Shown here: piece after piece, positions 1-9,406 of the stretch
How the letters are laid out: each line of letters opens with the position of its first letter
How positions within the stretch are numbered: the stretch's first letter is position 1
NCBI RefSeq assembly: GCF_000377565.1
Contig: NZ_KB898363.1
Span: 62,001 to 126,000, forward strand
Reading direction: 5' to 3'
DNA: 64,000 nt
From: Rhizobium sp. 2MFCol3.1
GTDB lineage: Bacteria > Pseudomonadota > Alphaproteobacteria > Rhizobiales > Rhizobiaceae
Made by a program: the position numbers and the translations under genes
The notes under the pieces: generated by a model
Seen by the model: only the letters and a program-made list of their open reading frames with translations
The model's database searches: none
Told to the model about the DNA's origin: nothing

Positions 1-1
1 G

Positions 2-1294
2 CTGGGCTCGCCGCAGCTGCTCTATTCGATCGGCGGCATTGCGCTGCTTTATGGCGTGCAGCATGCGCCGCTGGTTTATCTGGCGCTGCGGGCGAGCCTG
101 ATGTCGCTGCCGCGCGACGGGGTCGAGGCGGCGCGTCTGTCGGGAGCCCCGAGCTTCCGGGTGTTTCGCGACATCATTCTGCCGCTGTCGCTGCCGGGGA
201 TTATCGCTGGCGCCGCGATCTCCTTCGTTTCCTGCACCGGCAATTTCGGCATTCCCGCCATTCTCGGCATCCCGGCCTCGATCTACACGCTGCCGACGCT
301 GATCTTCACCAAGTTTTCGGCCTTCACCAGCCGCACCTTCGGCGACGTGGCGCTGCTCTCGGCGATCATCGCGATCATCTCGGTGGCAGGTCTCGCCATC
401 CAGGACCGGGCGCTGCGTGGGCGCGATTATCGCGTGCTCGGTCTTTCGGGCGCCACCGCCACCTTCGAGCTTGGATACTGGAAGCTCCTGTTTGCGCCTG
501 TTCTCTGGATCGTCATCTTTTTCATGCTCGCCGCACCCTTCTTCGCGCTGCTCGCAGGCGCCCTTGTGCCGGCCTATGGCGTGCCCTTGACCTTCAAGAC
601 GATGACATTCCATGCCTTCTCCGAGATCCTGTTCAAGCAGGCGGTGACGCGCACGGCTTTCGTCAATTCGCTGTCGCTGGCGGCGGGTACTGCGATATGT
701 CTCCTTGTGGTGACTGTGCTTGCGGCCTACGCGCTGACGCGGCGCAGGGATTTGCTTGGGCGCATCGTCGCCAGCGTCATAGAGATCCCGTATTCGCTGC
801 CGGGGATCGTCGTCGCGGTGTCGTTCATCCTGGTCTTCGCGGCACCGATACCGCTGATCAACGTGACGATCTACGGTACGGTCTGGATCATCCTGATCGC
901 CTATCTCTCCAGCTTCTTCGCCGTCAGCCTCAAGCCCGTGGTCAGCGCCTTCCACCAGCTCGATCCGGCGCTGGAAGAGGCGGCGCGGTTGTCGGGGGCG
1001 GGGTTTTTCCGGCGACTGAAGGATATCATCGTGCCGCTGATCGCGCCGGCGGCCGGCGCCTCGGTGATCCTCGTCTTTTTGATCGCCTGCAACGAGCTCA
1101 CCATCTCGGCGCTGCTCTGGTCGGCGGGCACGCAGACGCTCGGCGTCGCCATCTACAATCTCGATGACAGCGGCAGCTCCGATCTCGCTTCGGCGCTCTC
1201 GGTGCTCGTCGTTCTCATGGTCGTTTTCATGATGCTGCTTCTGGAACTGATGGCAAAGCGGCTGCCGAAGGGAGTTGTGCCGTGGCGAAACTGA
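2..1294 (+). CDS. ABC transporter permease, iron(III)/FbpB type (5' truncated)
   Basis: Inner-membrane permease of a binding-protein-dependent importer. The reading frame is open to the window edge, so the start lies upstream; 430 residues are visible. Two EAA-type cytoplasmic loops can be seen, EAARLSGAPSFRVFRDII near residue 43 and EEAARLSGAGFFRRLKDII near residue 325, each followed by hydrophobic segments. This is the duplicated layout of FbpB/SfuB-like permeases, in which one chain carries both permease halves. The next gene is the matching ATPase and overlaps by 13 bases, so the two are translated together. The substrate (iron(III), or possibly a phosphonate or polyamine) cannot be fixed without the binding protein, which is outside the window. 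Confidence 0.9.
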   Translation: MGSPQLLYSIGGIALLYGVQHAPLVYLALRASLMSLPRDGVEAARLSGAPSFRVFRDIILPLSLPGIIAGAAISFVSCTGNFGIPAILGIPASIYTLPTLIFTKFSAFTSRTFGDVALLSAIIAIISVAGLAIQDRALRGRDYRVLGLSGATATFELGYWKLLFAPVLWIVIFFMLAAPFFALLAGALVPAYGVPLTFKTMTFHAFSEILFKQAVTRTAFVNSLSLAAGTAICLLVVTVLAAYALTRRRDLLGRIVASVIEIPYSLPGIVVAVSFILVFAAPIPLINVTIYGTVWIILIAYLSSFFAVSLKPVVSAFHQLDPALEEAARLSGAGFFRRLKDIIVPLIAPAAGASVILVFLIACNELTISALLWSAGTQTLGVAIYNLDDSGSSDLASALSVLVVLMVVFMMLLLELMAKRLPKGVVPWRN

Positions 1295-2310
1295 TCCTCA
1301 ATCGCGTCGCCAAGGATTTCGGCACAGGCCGGGCCGCCGTCTCCAACCTTTCGATCGACGTGCGCGAGGGCGGATTCCTGGCGCTGCTCGGGCCGTCCGG
1401 CTGCGGCAAGACGACGGTGCTTCGCATGATCGCCGGCTTCGAGACGCCGACCGACGGGTCGCTGCATCTCGGCGAACGGCTGCTCGCCGACGCCTCGCAA
1501 TCGCTGCCGCCGGAAAAGCGCAACATGGCGATGGTGTTCCAGTCCTATGCGCTGTGGCCTCATATGAGCGTCGCCGACAATGTCGGCTATCCCCTGAAGG
1601 TGCGCGGTATCTCGGGCGAGGCCTATCGCAGGAAGGTGGGCGAGGCGCTGTCGACCGTGAGGCTCGAAGCCTATGCGGAGCGGCGGCCGGCCGATCTCTC
1701 GGGCGGGCAGCGGCAGCGCGTGGCTCTGGCGCGCTGCCTCGTCACGTCCCCCGACGTGGTGCTGCTCGACGAGCCGCTCGCCAATCTCGACCGACACCTG
1801 AAGCAGGAGATGGAGGAGACGTTTCGCGAGTTTCATCAGCGCTCCGGCGCGACGATGGTCTATGTCACACACGACCAGAGCGAGGCGATGGCGCTGGCGA
1901 CCGATGTCGCGGTGATGTCGGAAGGCCAGCTGCTGCAGGTGGCGCCGCCGGATGAAATCTATGCGCGGCCGGAAGGGCGCGTCGTCGGCGGGTTGATCGG
2001 CCGTGGGGCGATCGTTTCGCTGAAGTCTCCTTATGGTGACGTCAGGCAACTGGATTGGGCGGCGGTCGAGCCGCTGTTTGCGCGTGAGGGTGGTTCGGCC
2101 TCGCGGTCGGATATTCTGGTGCGGCAGGAGGATGTCATCCTCGGCGGCGAGGGGATCGCGGCGACGGTCGAATCTGTGCTCTACGAGGGCGAGCGCTACG
2201 CGGCGCGGCTGAGGCTTGCGGATGGGCAGATCCTCAGGGCTTTCAGCCGATCGAAGCTTGCCGTCGGCGATGAGGTCCGGGCCATCGTGCGCGGCGCCTG
2301 GCGTCTATGA
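1282..2310 (+). CDS. ABC transporter ATP-binding protein (FbpC/PotA-like)
   Basis: ATPase that powers the preceding permease. It has 342 residues with a GTG start inside the permease 3' end. Walker A GPSGCGKTT is near residue 38, followed by a Q-loop (VFQSYALWPH), the signature LSGGQRQRVALARC, Walker B VVLLDEPLANLD and the switch histidine THDQSEA. A C-terminal region of about 100 residues has the size of a TOBE-type regulatory domain. The family is CUT1/FbpC-like and takes up iron(III), polyamines or similar solutes. It ends 70 bases before the next gene. Confidence 0.93.
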   Translation: MAKLILNRVAKDFGTGRAAVSNLSIDVREGGFLALLGPSGCGKTTVLRMIAGFETPTDGSLHLGERLLADASQSLPPEKRNMAMVFQSYALWPHMSVADNVGYPLKVRGISGEAYRRKVGEALSTVRLEAYAERRPADLSGGQRQRVALARCLVTSPDVVLLDEPLANLDRHLKQEMEETFREFHQRSGATMVYVTHDQSEAMALATDVAVMSEGQLLQVAPPDEIYARPEGRVVGGLIGRGAIVSLKSPYGDVRQLDWAAVEPLFAREGGSASRSDILVRQEDVILGGEGIAATVESVLYEGERYAARLRLADGQILRAFSRSKLAVGDEVRAIVRGAWRL

Positions 2311-2380
2311 TTGGCGGAGCGGGCTTTCCGAAGCGGGATTTGCTGGCTAGTGTTGGCGCAAAGCCAACCGGAAGTGCCTG

Positions 2381-3490
2381 ATGTCTTTACGCATTGCCAC
2401 CTTCAACGTCGAAAACCTCATGACGCGGTTCGACTTCACCGGATTTCGAAACCAGCTGCGCCAGGACCGGGTGATCAAGCTCTTCGAGGTCCACAGCGAG
2501 GGCGTTTACCAGCAGCTGGAGCAGGCGCGGGTGATCGCGTCCACTGACGATACCCGGCAGATGACGGCGTTGGCGATTGCTGACGCGGATGCCGATATCC
2601 TCTGCCTGCAGGAAATCGACAACATGGAGGCGCTACAGGCCTTCGAATACGGTTATCTCTTCCGCATGGTCGGCAACGGCTACCGGCAGAAATATCTGGT
2701 CGAGGGCAATGACAGCCGCGGCATCGACGTCGCCGTCTTGATGCGCGAGGAGACACGCGACGGACAGAAGATCGAGCTTGTCGAGATCAAGAGCCACGCG
2801 ATGACGACCTATCGCGATCTCGATCTCTTCAACGACGAGCTCGCGGAGCACGCGCATCTCGACGACAAGATCTTCAAGCGTGACTGCTTGGAGCTCGATC
2901 TCAGGATCGGCGGCGTGCCGGTGACGCTTTACGTCGTGCACTTCAAGTCGATGGGCGGGCCGCGCGAGGGCGTGGACGGTCGTCGCTACACGATGCCGGT
3001 TCGCCGGGCCGAGGCGAAGGCGGTGCGGCGGATTATCGAGGGCCGATTCGGGGCCGGTAACACCGACGGAAAGCGTTTCGTCATCTGCGGCGACATGAAT
3101 GACTACCAGGAGCGCGTCGACGTGATCGGGCGGCGGCGGACGGGTTATTCGTTCAAACATGAGGATGAGAGCGAGAGCGCGCTCAACGAACTCAGCCGCG
3201 GCGGCTTCGCGGAAAATGTCGTGCGCCGCCGCGATCCTCTCGACCGCTGGACGCTCTATCACGCGCGCGGGCCGGAGGAGCAGTGGCTTTGCCAGCTCGA
3301 TTACATCTGGCTGTCGCCGGCGCTGGCCAAGACAAATGCCGGGCGGCTGCCAGAGATCATTCGCAACGGCCAGCCCTTCCGCACGGTGTTTCCGCCGGGC
3401 CAGGAGGTCGAGCGTTATCCCCGCACCGGCTGGGACCGGCCGAAGGCGTCGGATCATTGCCCCGTCGTCATGGAACTCGATTTGACATGA
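2381..3490 (+). CDS. endonuclease/exonuclease/phosphatase family protein
   Basis: 369 residues of the DNase I-like metal-dependent phosphoesterase fold. Visible marks are RIATFNVENL at the N terminus, LQEIDN (metal-binding Glu) near residue 75, the GDMNDYQ loop near residue 240 and the C-terminal SDHCPVVMEL with the catalytic Asp-His. The substrate could be nucleic acid, inositol phosphate or another phosphodiester; the sequence does not decide. The stop codon overlaps the next start (ATGA), so it is co-translated with the Nudix gene. Confidence 0.85.
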   Translation: MSLRIATFNVENLMTRFDFTGFRNQLRQDRVIKLFEVHSEGVYQQLEQARVIASTDDTRQMTALAIADADADILCLQEIDNMEALQAFEYGYLFRMVGNGYRQKYLVEGNDSRGIDVAVLMREETRDGQKIELVEIKSHAMTTYRDLDLFNDELAEHAHLDDKIFKRDCLELDLRIGGVPVTLYVVHFKSMGGPREGVDGRRYTMPVRRAEAKAVRRIIEGRFGAGNTDGKRFVICGDMNDYQERVDVIGRRRTGYSFKHEDESESALNELSRGGFAENVVRRRDPLDRWTLYHARGPEEQWLCQLDYIWLSPALAKTNAGRLPEIIRNGQPFRTVFPPGQEVERYPRTGWDRPKASDHCPVVMELDLT

Positions 3491-4242
3491 ATGGATTTGA
3501 GATGGATTTTTCAGAGGATTTCGTCGGCTGGCCGGAGCCGCGCACGGTGTTTCCGATCGCGGGCATCGATCTCAGGGTTCTACCTGATGACCATCCGTTC
3601 TACAGCGCCAACCGCGAGGCGATCGCCGAGAACTGGGTCAGCGAGACGGCGGCCAATTCGCATCTTTTCGATGGCCGGATGATTTTCCAGAAGCGGCTGG
3701 CGCTGACGAGCGAGGGCCTTGCGGGCGAGGGGCACATGATTCCCTTCTCGACCTTCATGTATTGGCGGCGGCAGCCGGAGCGGCAGGGCGGCATCCATCT
3801 CTTCGCCTATCCTGTCATCGAAAGCAGCGATGGGGCGCTGGTGGCGATCCGCATGGGGGCGCATACGGCCAATCCCGGGCAGGTCTATTTCGCGGCCGGC
3901 TCGCTGGAGCCTGAGGATACGTTCGACGGGCGCTGCGACCTGGAACACAACATGCGCCGCGAGGTGCTGGAAGAGACCGGGTTCGATCTGCGTGATGCGC
4001 AGGCAGGGGACGGATATTTCGCGACCTATCATCGGCGCACGGTCACCGTGCTCAGGATATTCCGATTCGACCTGACGGCCGATGAGATCGTCGAGCGGAT
4101 CCACGCGCATATGCTGGTTGCCGACGACAAGGAAATCGCGGGCGCGGTTGCCATCCGCTCGGCTGATCCGGAGGCCTATTCCTATAACTTCGCGATGCTG
4201 CCCGTCATCGACTGGTACTTCCATAAGTCTTCGCTCACCTAA
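3487..4242 (+). CDS. Nudix hydrolase
   Basis: Probable nucleoside-diphosphate-linked substrate hydrolase of 251 residues. The Nudix box is recognisable: GSLEPEDTF, then REVLEETGFDL (REUxEExGU core) near residues 156-167. The chosen start is the ATG overlapping the stop of the EEP gene (ATGA); a second in-frame ATG five codons later (3502) is possible. The N-terminal 90 residues are not part of the classic Nudix fold and resemble the long leader of NrtR/MutT-like proteins of unknown substrate. Confidence 0.82.
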   Translation: MNGFEMDFSEDFVGWPEPRTVFPIAGIDLRVLPDDHPFYSANREAIAENWVSETAANSHLFDGRMIFQKRLALTSEGLAGEGHMIPFSTFMYWRRQPERQGGIHLFAYPVIESSDGALVAIRMGAHTANPGQVYFAAGSLEPEDTFDGRCDLEHNMRREVLEETGFDLRDAQAGDGYFATYHRRTVTVLRIFRFDLTADEIVERIHAHMLVADDKEIAGAVAIRSADPEAYSYNFAMLPVIDWYFHKSSLT

Positions 4243-4307
4243 CGCCTTGCGCTCGCTCAAGCGGTCGGGCAGGTTGGCGACACGAGGATCGATACAAGGA
4301 GGCCGAT

Positions 4308-5219
4308 GTGGCGCGCAGCTACAGCGTCTATGACGTATTCACCAATCGCAAGCTGACGGGCAACCCGCTGGCGGTCATCTTCGATGGCGACGATCTGAGC
4401 GACGAAGCGATGCAATCCATCGCCAAGGAACTGAATCTTTCCGAAACGGTCTTCGTGCAGGCATCCGGCAATCCCGCCCATGTCGCCAAGATCCGTATTT
4501 TCACGCCGGGCCGGGAACTGCCCTTTGCCGGGCATCCGACCGTTGGCACCGCGATCGCGCTCGCGGAACGCATCCATGGCGGTGCGACGATCGATCTTGT
4601 CTCTGTGCTGGAGGAAAACGTCGGCCCGGTGCGCTGCGCGGTGCGGCTGGACGAGGGGGAGGCGAGCTTTGCGGAATTCGACCTGCCGCGCAAATCGCAG
4701 CAGATCACCATGCCGCTCGATCGGATCGGCATCGGCAAGGCGCTGTCGCTGAAGACGAGCGAGATCGGCTTCGAGAATCACGTCCCCTCGCTGTGGACGG
4801 CAGGCGTGCCGTTCCTCCTAGTGCCGGTGCGCGATATCGGCGTAGCCGAACGGCTGGATTTCGATCCGCAGCTTTGGGAGGCGACCGTGCCCTTCGTCGA
4901 TGGGGCGCTGGCTTCCGCTTACATCTATTGTCGCGGTGGCGTGAACCACATCGCGAAGTTCCATACGCGGATGTTTGCGAGTGGGATGGGGATTGTAGAG
5001 GACCCGGCGACGGGATCGGCGGCGGCGGCACTGTCAGGTGCGATCCATCATTTCGACCGGCTTCCGGATGGTCATCACGACGTCATGATCGAGCAGGGCG
5101 TGGAGATGGGGCGCCCGTCCTTTATCCACCTGCATATGGATATCGAGGGCGGGGCGATTTCGAACGCCCGGATCGGCGGCCAGGCGGTGCGGCTTGCGAC
5201 CGGCACGCTGGACCTTTGA
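4308..5219 (+). CDS. PhzF family phenazine-biosynthesis-like isomerase/epimerase
   Basis: 303 residues, GTG start with a strong AAGGAGG ribosome site 7 bases upstream. The protein begins SYSVYDVFTNRKLTGNPLAV, typical of PhzF, with the catalytic-loop Glu in ELNLSETVFV (about residue 46), FTPGRELPFAGHPTVGTA and the C-terminal signature EDPATGSAAAAL. PhzF-like proteins act as proton-shuttling isomerases; no phenazine genes are nearby, so the natural substrate is unknown. Confidence 0.88.
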   Translation: MARSYSVYDVFTNRKLTGNPLAVIFDGDDLSDEAMQSIAKELNLSETVFVQASGNPAHVAKIRIFTPGRELPFAGHPTVGTAIALAERIHGGATIDLVSVLEENVGPVRCAVRLDEGEASFAEFDLPRKSQQITMPLDRIGIGKALSLKTSEIGFENHVPSLWTAGVPFLLVPVRDIGVAERLDFDPQLWEATVPFVDGALASAYIYCRGGVNHIAKFHTRMFASGMGIVEDPATGSAAAALSGAIHHFDRLPDGHHDVMIEQGVEMGRPSFIHLHMDIEGGAISNARIGGQAVRLATGTLDL

Positions 5220-5342
5220 TTTCATTGGATTTCGGCAACGCACAAAAAAATCGCGTTTGTTGAAAGAATTTTCGGAAGGGCGCTAGACAAGCCGAACGAT
5301 CCTGTTTATACGCCCTCTCACACCACGCAACACAGCGCGGAC

Positions 5343-5418
<76 letters not shown>

Positions 5419-5452
5419 TTTCTTCAAAGAAATCAAAGTATTGCAGATGCAA

Positions 5453-5470
5453 CACTCGCTTCGGCGAGTG
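5453..5470 (+). terminator. UUCG-capped hairpin after tRNA-Lys
   Basis: Perfect 7-bp stem CACTCGC/GCGAGTG closed by a TTCG tetraloop, 35 bases after the tRNA, with a second GC stem (GCCGCC/GGCGG) directly behind it. There is no T-tract, so it may be a transcript 3'-end stabiliser rather than a classic terminator. I see no gene in the remainder up to 5698. Confidence 0.45.
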
Positions 5471-5698
5471 CCGCCGGGAAGGCGGGGCCTGCACTTTATC
5501 CGACGGTTTTTGATCTTCATTCAACCGTGCGAATCACAACGGTCGCGCGTGTGCCAGTCATGCTGAAAAGCATGTTCCAGAACGATTCGAATCGGGATTT
5601 TTTCGCAGTGCATGATTTGCCGGCCCAACGATTCGCTGTGCCCTCGCGAACGCCATCGGCGGTCGCGAAAGTTTATTTTCCGAGTTTGCCGCCGTTAT

Positions 5699-6883
5699 TT
5701 AGGCCGCGCTTCCGGCGCTCGCATCGGTCGGCTGCTCGGCGCGTCTGCGGCTGGGCAGCGACTTGATCGACAGCAGCGCGTAGATGATCAGCGGCAGGCA
5801 GATGAGATAGGCGATGCGCATGCCGGCGTGGTCGGCGATGAAGCCGAGCAGAGGTGGCGCCAGGAAGAACACCACGAAGGACATCTGCGCCACGGCCGCG
5901 ACGTTGACGTGGGACGGGCGATCGGTGCGCTGCGCGGCCGCCGAGACGCTGAGGGGATAGACAGCGCTGCAGCCGGCCCCCATGAGGCCGAAGCCGAGCA
6001 ATGCCACGAAGGGATGCGGGGCCACCCACACGGCGATGACGCCGGCGGCGGCCAGCACCAGTAGAACGGTCGCCACGGCGCGTGCGCCAAAACGATCGAC
6101 CTGCGGGTCGACCAGCAGGCGGGCGGCGGCCATGAAGAAGGTGAACGAGGTGAGGCCCAATCCGCCGATGAAGGGTTCGGAATTGAAGACGTCGCGCATG
6201 TAGATCGCGGACCAGTCGATGCCGGCGCCCTCGATCAGGAAGGCGGCGATGCCGATGCCGCAGAGCGGCAGCAGGCCTGCCGTCGGCAGCGCGATCAACG
6301 GCGCTTTCGCTTCTTCATGGTGCGTGACGCGCGCCGGCGCATTGCGCATGCCCGAGATGACCCAGGTGCCGACGATGAGCACGAAAGCGAAAGTCAGGCC
6401 GAGATGGATATGCATCGGCACGCCTGCCTGGCGAATGCCGGACGCGGCAAGTGCCGTGAGGAAGAAGCCGAGGCTCCAGAAGCCGTGCGCCCGGTTCATC
6501 ACGCCACGACCGAGTTGCGCCTCGATGCGGTCGATCTCGACATTGAGGTTGATTTCCAGCGAGCCGGCCAGCAATCCCTCGAGAATGAGAATGCAGAACA
6601 CCAAAGGCGCGCTTGCCATCCACGGCACGGTTGCGATCAGCGCCGATGTGCCGAGCACGGTGATGAAGGCCGTCGTGCGGGCGCCTAGGCGCTCGATGAT
6701 GGGGGAGGCGAAGGTGAGCGCAGTCAGCGCACCCACGGCAGCACCGATGAGCGTCAGGCCCAGCTCCGAGCGATCGACGCCGAGCGCCAGCTGCAGGTCC
6801 GGCATACGGGCGAGCAGGGCGCCCATCGATACCGCGAAAAGGAAGAAACAGACATAGATTCGGTGCTGCGGCGCGAGCTGCAT
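5699..6883 (-). CDS. MFS transporter
   Basis: 394 residues with about 12 hydrophobic segments, a major facilitator. The ATG at 6883 (MQLAPQHR...) is preferred because GGAGA lies 7 bases upstream; a longer frame to 6952 adds an unlikely basic leader. The loop between helices 2 and 3 reads ASPIIERLGARTT, the usual MFS GxxxDR-type region. The family (YbjJ-like exporters) does not give a substrate. It stands alone, divergent from the isomerase-like gene at 7116. Confidence 0.85.
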   Translation of the reverse strand: MQLAPQHRIYVCFFLFAVSMGALLARMPDLQLALGVDRSELGLTLIGAAVGALTALTFASPIIERLGARTTAFITVLGTSALIATVPWMASAPLVFCILILEGLLAGSLEINLNVEIDRIEAQLGRGVMNRAHGFWSLGFFLTALAASGIRQAGVPMHIHLGLTFAFVLIVGTWVISGMRNAPARVTHHEEAKAPLIALPTAGLLPLCGIGIAAFLIEGAGIDWSAIYMRDVFNSEPFIGGLGLTSFTFFMAAARLLVDPQVDRFGARAVATVLLVLAAAGVIAVWVAPHPFVALLGFGLMGAGCSAVYPLSVSAAAQRTDRPSHVNVAAVAQMSFVVFFLAPPLLGFIADHAGMRIAYLICLPLIIYALLSIKSLPSRRRAEQPTDASAGSAA

Positions 6884-7115
6884 TGGTGTCTCCAGGTGGG
6901 TATGCGCAGATCGGCGCTGGCAATATCCTAGTTTGGGATTTCGCCGACACAATCAAAAATAAACATGATGCGTGTATTTTGCATGAAAACTATCGCTGTG
7001 GTTTGTAATATTGCGGCAGCGAGTCTAATGCTGGCGCGGATGGTTTGGCGCGCCTACAGTCCGGGCAAATGGCTCGGATCGCACCGTCTGCCTTGCTGAA
7101 ACGAAGTGAGATGTC

Positions 7116-7880
7116 ATGAAGCTTTCTGCCTGTATCGAATGGCTTTTCGCCGATGAAGCCGAGACCTTCGCCGATCGTATCAGGCTGGCGCACCGCCACG
7201 GTGTGGAAGCCGTCGAGTTCTGGCGGTGGACCAACAAGGATGTCGGCAGCATCGAATGGGCCTTGAACGAGACCGGCATCGAGCTTGCAAGCTTTGTCGC
7301 CGAGCCGATGATCCCGCTCACGGACCGCGCCAACCAGGCGGCGTTTCTCGAGGGGCTGAAGCGGACGATCGAGGTCGCGCGGCGGCTTGGGGCAAAGACG
7401 CTGATCGCGCAGGCAGGCGACGATCTCGCCGGCAAGTCCCGCGAGGAGCAACGGGCGGCGCTGACCGAAACGCTGAGCCGCGCCGGCGAGGTGCTTGCTG
7501 ACAGCGGCGTTCGGCTCGGCGTCGAGCCTTTGAACACGCTGATCGACCATGTCGGTTATTTTCTGGAATCGACGCGGGAAGGGCTCGATATCGTCAAGGA
7601 GACGGGCAGGCCGGAGATCGGGATCATCTACGATATCTACCACTCCGCCGTCATGAGCGAGGATACGGCCAGTGTGATCGGCGGCGATATCGACAAGGTC
7701 TTCCATGTTCATATCGCCGATCATCCCGGCCGCAACGAGCCGGGCAGCGGCTCGATCGACCTGAAGGCGCGCGCCGACTGGCTTGTGGCTCAGGGCTATC
7801 GCGGCTACCTGGGGCTGGAGTACCGGCCGACAAAGCCCAGCGCGCAAACGATCGAGCAGACACGGCGTCTGCTTGGCTGA
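7116..7880 (+). CDS. hydroxypyruvate isomerase-like TIM-barrel protein
   Basis: 254 residues of the AP-endonuclease-2/xylose-isomerase-like barrel. The N terminus KLSACIEWLF, the metal/catalytic Glu in GVEPLN (about residue 142), IIYDIYH, HIADHPGRNEPGSGS and the final LGLEYRPT match the Hyi family, which interconverts hydroxypyruvate and tartronate semialdehyde or related sugar acids. No glyoxylate-pathway gene is adjacent, so the exact substrate is inferred from family only. Confidence 0.82.
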   Translation: MKLSACIEWLFADEAETFADRIRLAHRHGVEAVEFWRWTNKDVGSIEWALNETGIELASFVAEPMIPLTDRANQAAFLEGLKRTIEVARRLGAKTLIAQAGDDLAGKSREEQRAALTETLSRAGEVLADSGVRLGVEPLNTLIDHVGYFLESTREGLDIVKETGRPEIGIIYDIYHSAVMSEDTASVIGGDIDKVFHVHIADHPGRNEPGSGSIDLKARADWLVAQGYRGYLGLEYRPTKPSAQTIEQTRRLLG

Positions 7881-8025
7881 TTGACCGGGCCGGCCGAAAC
7901 TTTTTCCGTTAGCTGTTGCCGATAAGGCATTCCATTCCACGACCGGCCACCCCATTTAGCTGGCGTAGGAATGATTTTTTGTTTTGATGTTGAGAAGGCC
8001 GCGGGATCTCGCGGAGTGTAGGGCG

Positions 8026-9252
8026 ATGCAATTCCAATCAAACCCGGCTCCACAGCCTTCCGAGCTGAGCGTTGGCCAGTGGCCGCGGCAGCGGACGGCC
8101 AGCCTCGACTGGCTGGTCAACGAGACCCGCAACGAGCGCTATATCGACAATCTTCTGGTCCAGCTCTGCGACCGGCTGCGCGACGAGGGCATTCCCGTCA
8201 GTCGCGCCACGATGCATTTCAGAACGCATCATCCGCAATGGCTGGGTGCGCGCATTCTCTGGCAGACCGGGATGACCGAGGCGAAGATCACCACCTTCGA
8301 CTACGGCATCGAAAACACACCACAGTTTCTGCGAAGCCCCGTCAACGAGATCTTCAGCGGTGCAGCCGAGGTGCGCAAGGATATCGAGGCGCTTCGCCCC
8401 GGCGACGGACATGCCGAATTCTATGACGACCTCAAGCGTGAGGGTGTGACCGAGTACATCGCCTGGCCGATGGAGCATACGCTCGGCAAGCGGCACATCG
8501 TGACCTTCGCCAGCGATCGTCCCGGTGGTTTCCTGGAAGAGCATCTCGATTATCTGAAAGACCTGCTGCCGGCGCTGACGCTGGTGACCGAGATCCGGCT
8601 GAAGAACATCATGGCGCGTACGCTGTTGCAGACCTATGTGGGCCCGCATGCCAGCGAGCAGATCCTGGCCGGCGCCACGACGCGCGGCAGCGGCGCCACG
8701 GTGGAAGCGGCGATCCTGATCTGCGATCTGCGCGATTTCACCACGATTTCCGACCACTGGCCGCGCGACGACGTGATCGAGCTCCTCAACGGCTATTTCG
8801 ACGCGATGTCGGAGCCGATCGAGAAGCATGGCGGCGAAATCCTGAAATTCATGGGCGACGGCATGCTGGCGATCTTCCCGCTCAGCAATCCTCAGGCCTG
8901 CGAAAACCTGTTGCAGGCGATCAAGACCGCCGAGGCGTCGATGGTCGAGCTGAACGCCGAGAACAAGCGCAAGGGCCGTGAGGTTCTTCGCTATGGGATC
9001 GGCGTGCACGTCGGAGAGGTGATGTACGGCAATATCGGATCGCGCCGGCGGCTCGATTTCACCGTGATCGGTCCTGCGGTGAATGTCGCTTCGCGGCTGG
9101 AGAGCCTGACCAAGGAGATCAAGCGGCCGGTGCTCCTGTCTCGGGCGTTCGTGGAGATGGCGGGGCAGGAAGACGAGATGGACAGCTTGGGGGCGTTTCC
9201 GCTCCGCGGGCTTGGCGAACCGGTCGACGTGTTTGCGTTTCCATTGAAATAA
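8026..9252 (+). CDS. class III adenylate cyclase
   Basis: 408 residues from the ATG at 8026; a TTG/ATG 13-14 codons upstream is possible. The N-terminal 220 residues form a sensor-like region common in rhizobial CyaC-type proteins. The catalytic domain starts near residue 225: metal Asp residues in ICDLRDFT and FMGDGMLAIF, Lys in EILKFMGDG and Asp in RRLDFTVIG (the adenine-selecting Lys/Asp pair), then NVASRLES with the transition-state Asn and Arg. All catalytic residues are present, so it should make cAMP. No transmembrane segment is evident. Confidence 0.9.
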   Translation: MQFQSNPAPQPSELSVGQWPRQRTASLDWLVNETRNERYIDNLLVQLCDRLRDEGIPVSRATMHFRTHHPQWLGARILWQTGMTEAKITTFDYGIENTPQFLRSPVNEIFSGAAEVRKDIEALRPGDGHAEFYDDLKREGVTEYIAWPMEHTLGKRHIVTFASDRPGGFLEEHLDYLKDLLPALTLVTEIRLKNIMARTLLQTYVGPHASEQILAGATTRGSGATVEAAILICDLRDFTTISDHWPRDDVIELLNGYFDAMSEPIEKHGGEILKFMGDGMLAIFPLSNPQACENLLQAIKTAEASMVELNAENKRKGREVLRYGIGVHVGEVMYGNIGSRRRLDFTVIGPAVNVASRLESLTKEIKRPVLLSRAFVEMAGQEDEMDSLGAFPLRGLGEPVDVFAFPLK

Positions 9253-9406
9253 CCTGGTAGTTTTGGCGGGTGCTGCTCGATCCGCGATCGTCGTAAGTTG
9301 TTCTTATCCGCGGCAAATTCGCACTTGTTGCGGATTTGCTGTTTCTAGCGCGTGTCGCGGGCGCTAGACCATCTCGTGATACGAACCACCATCCGCGAGA
9401 TCCTCT

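Noticed and set aside
1153..2049. 298-codon minus-strand ORF over the ABC ATPase
   Set aside because: His/Arg-rich shadow of a clearly conserved gene.
5560..5698. Palindromes such as CGATTCGAATCG near 5582
   Set aside because: Isolated short dyads without repeat copies in the window or a T-tract; no assignable function.
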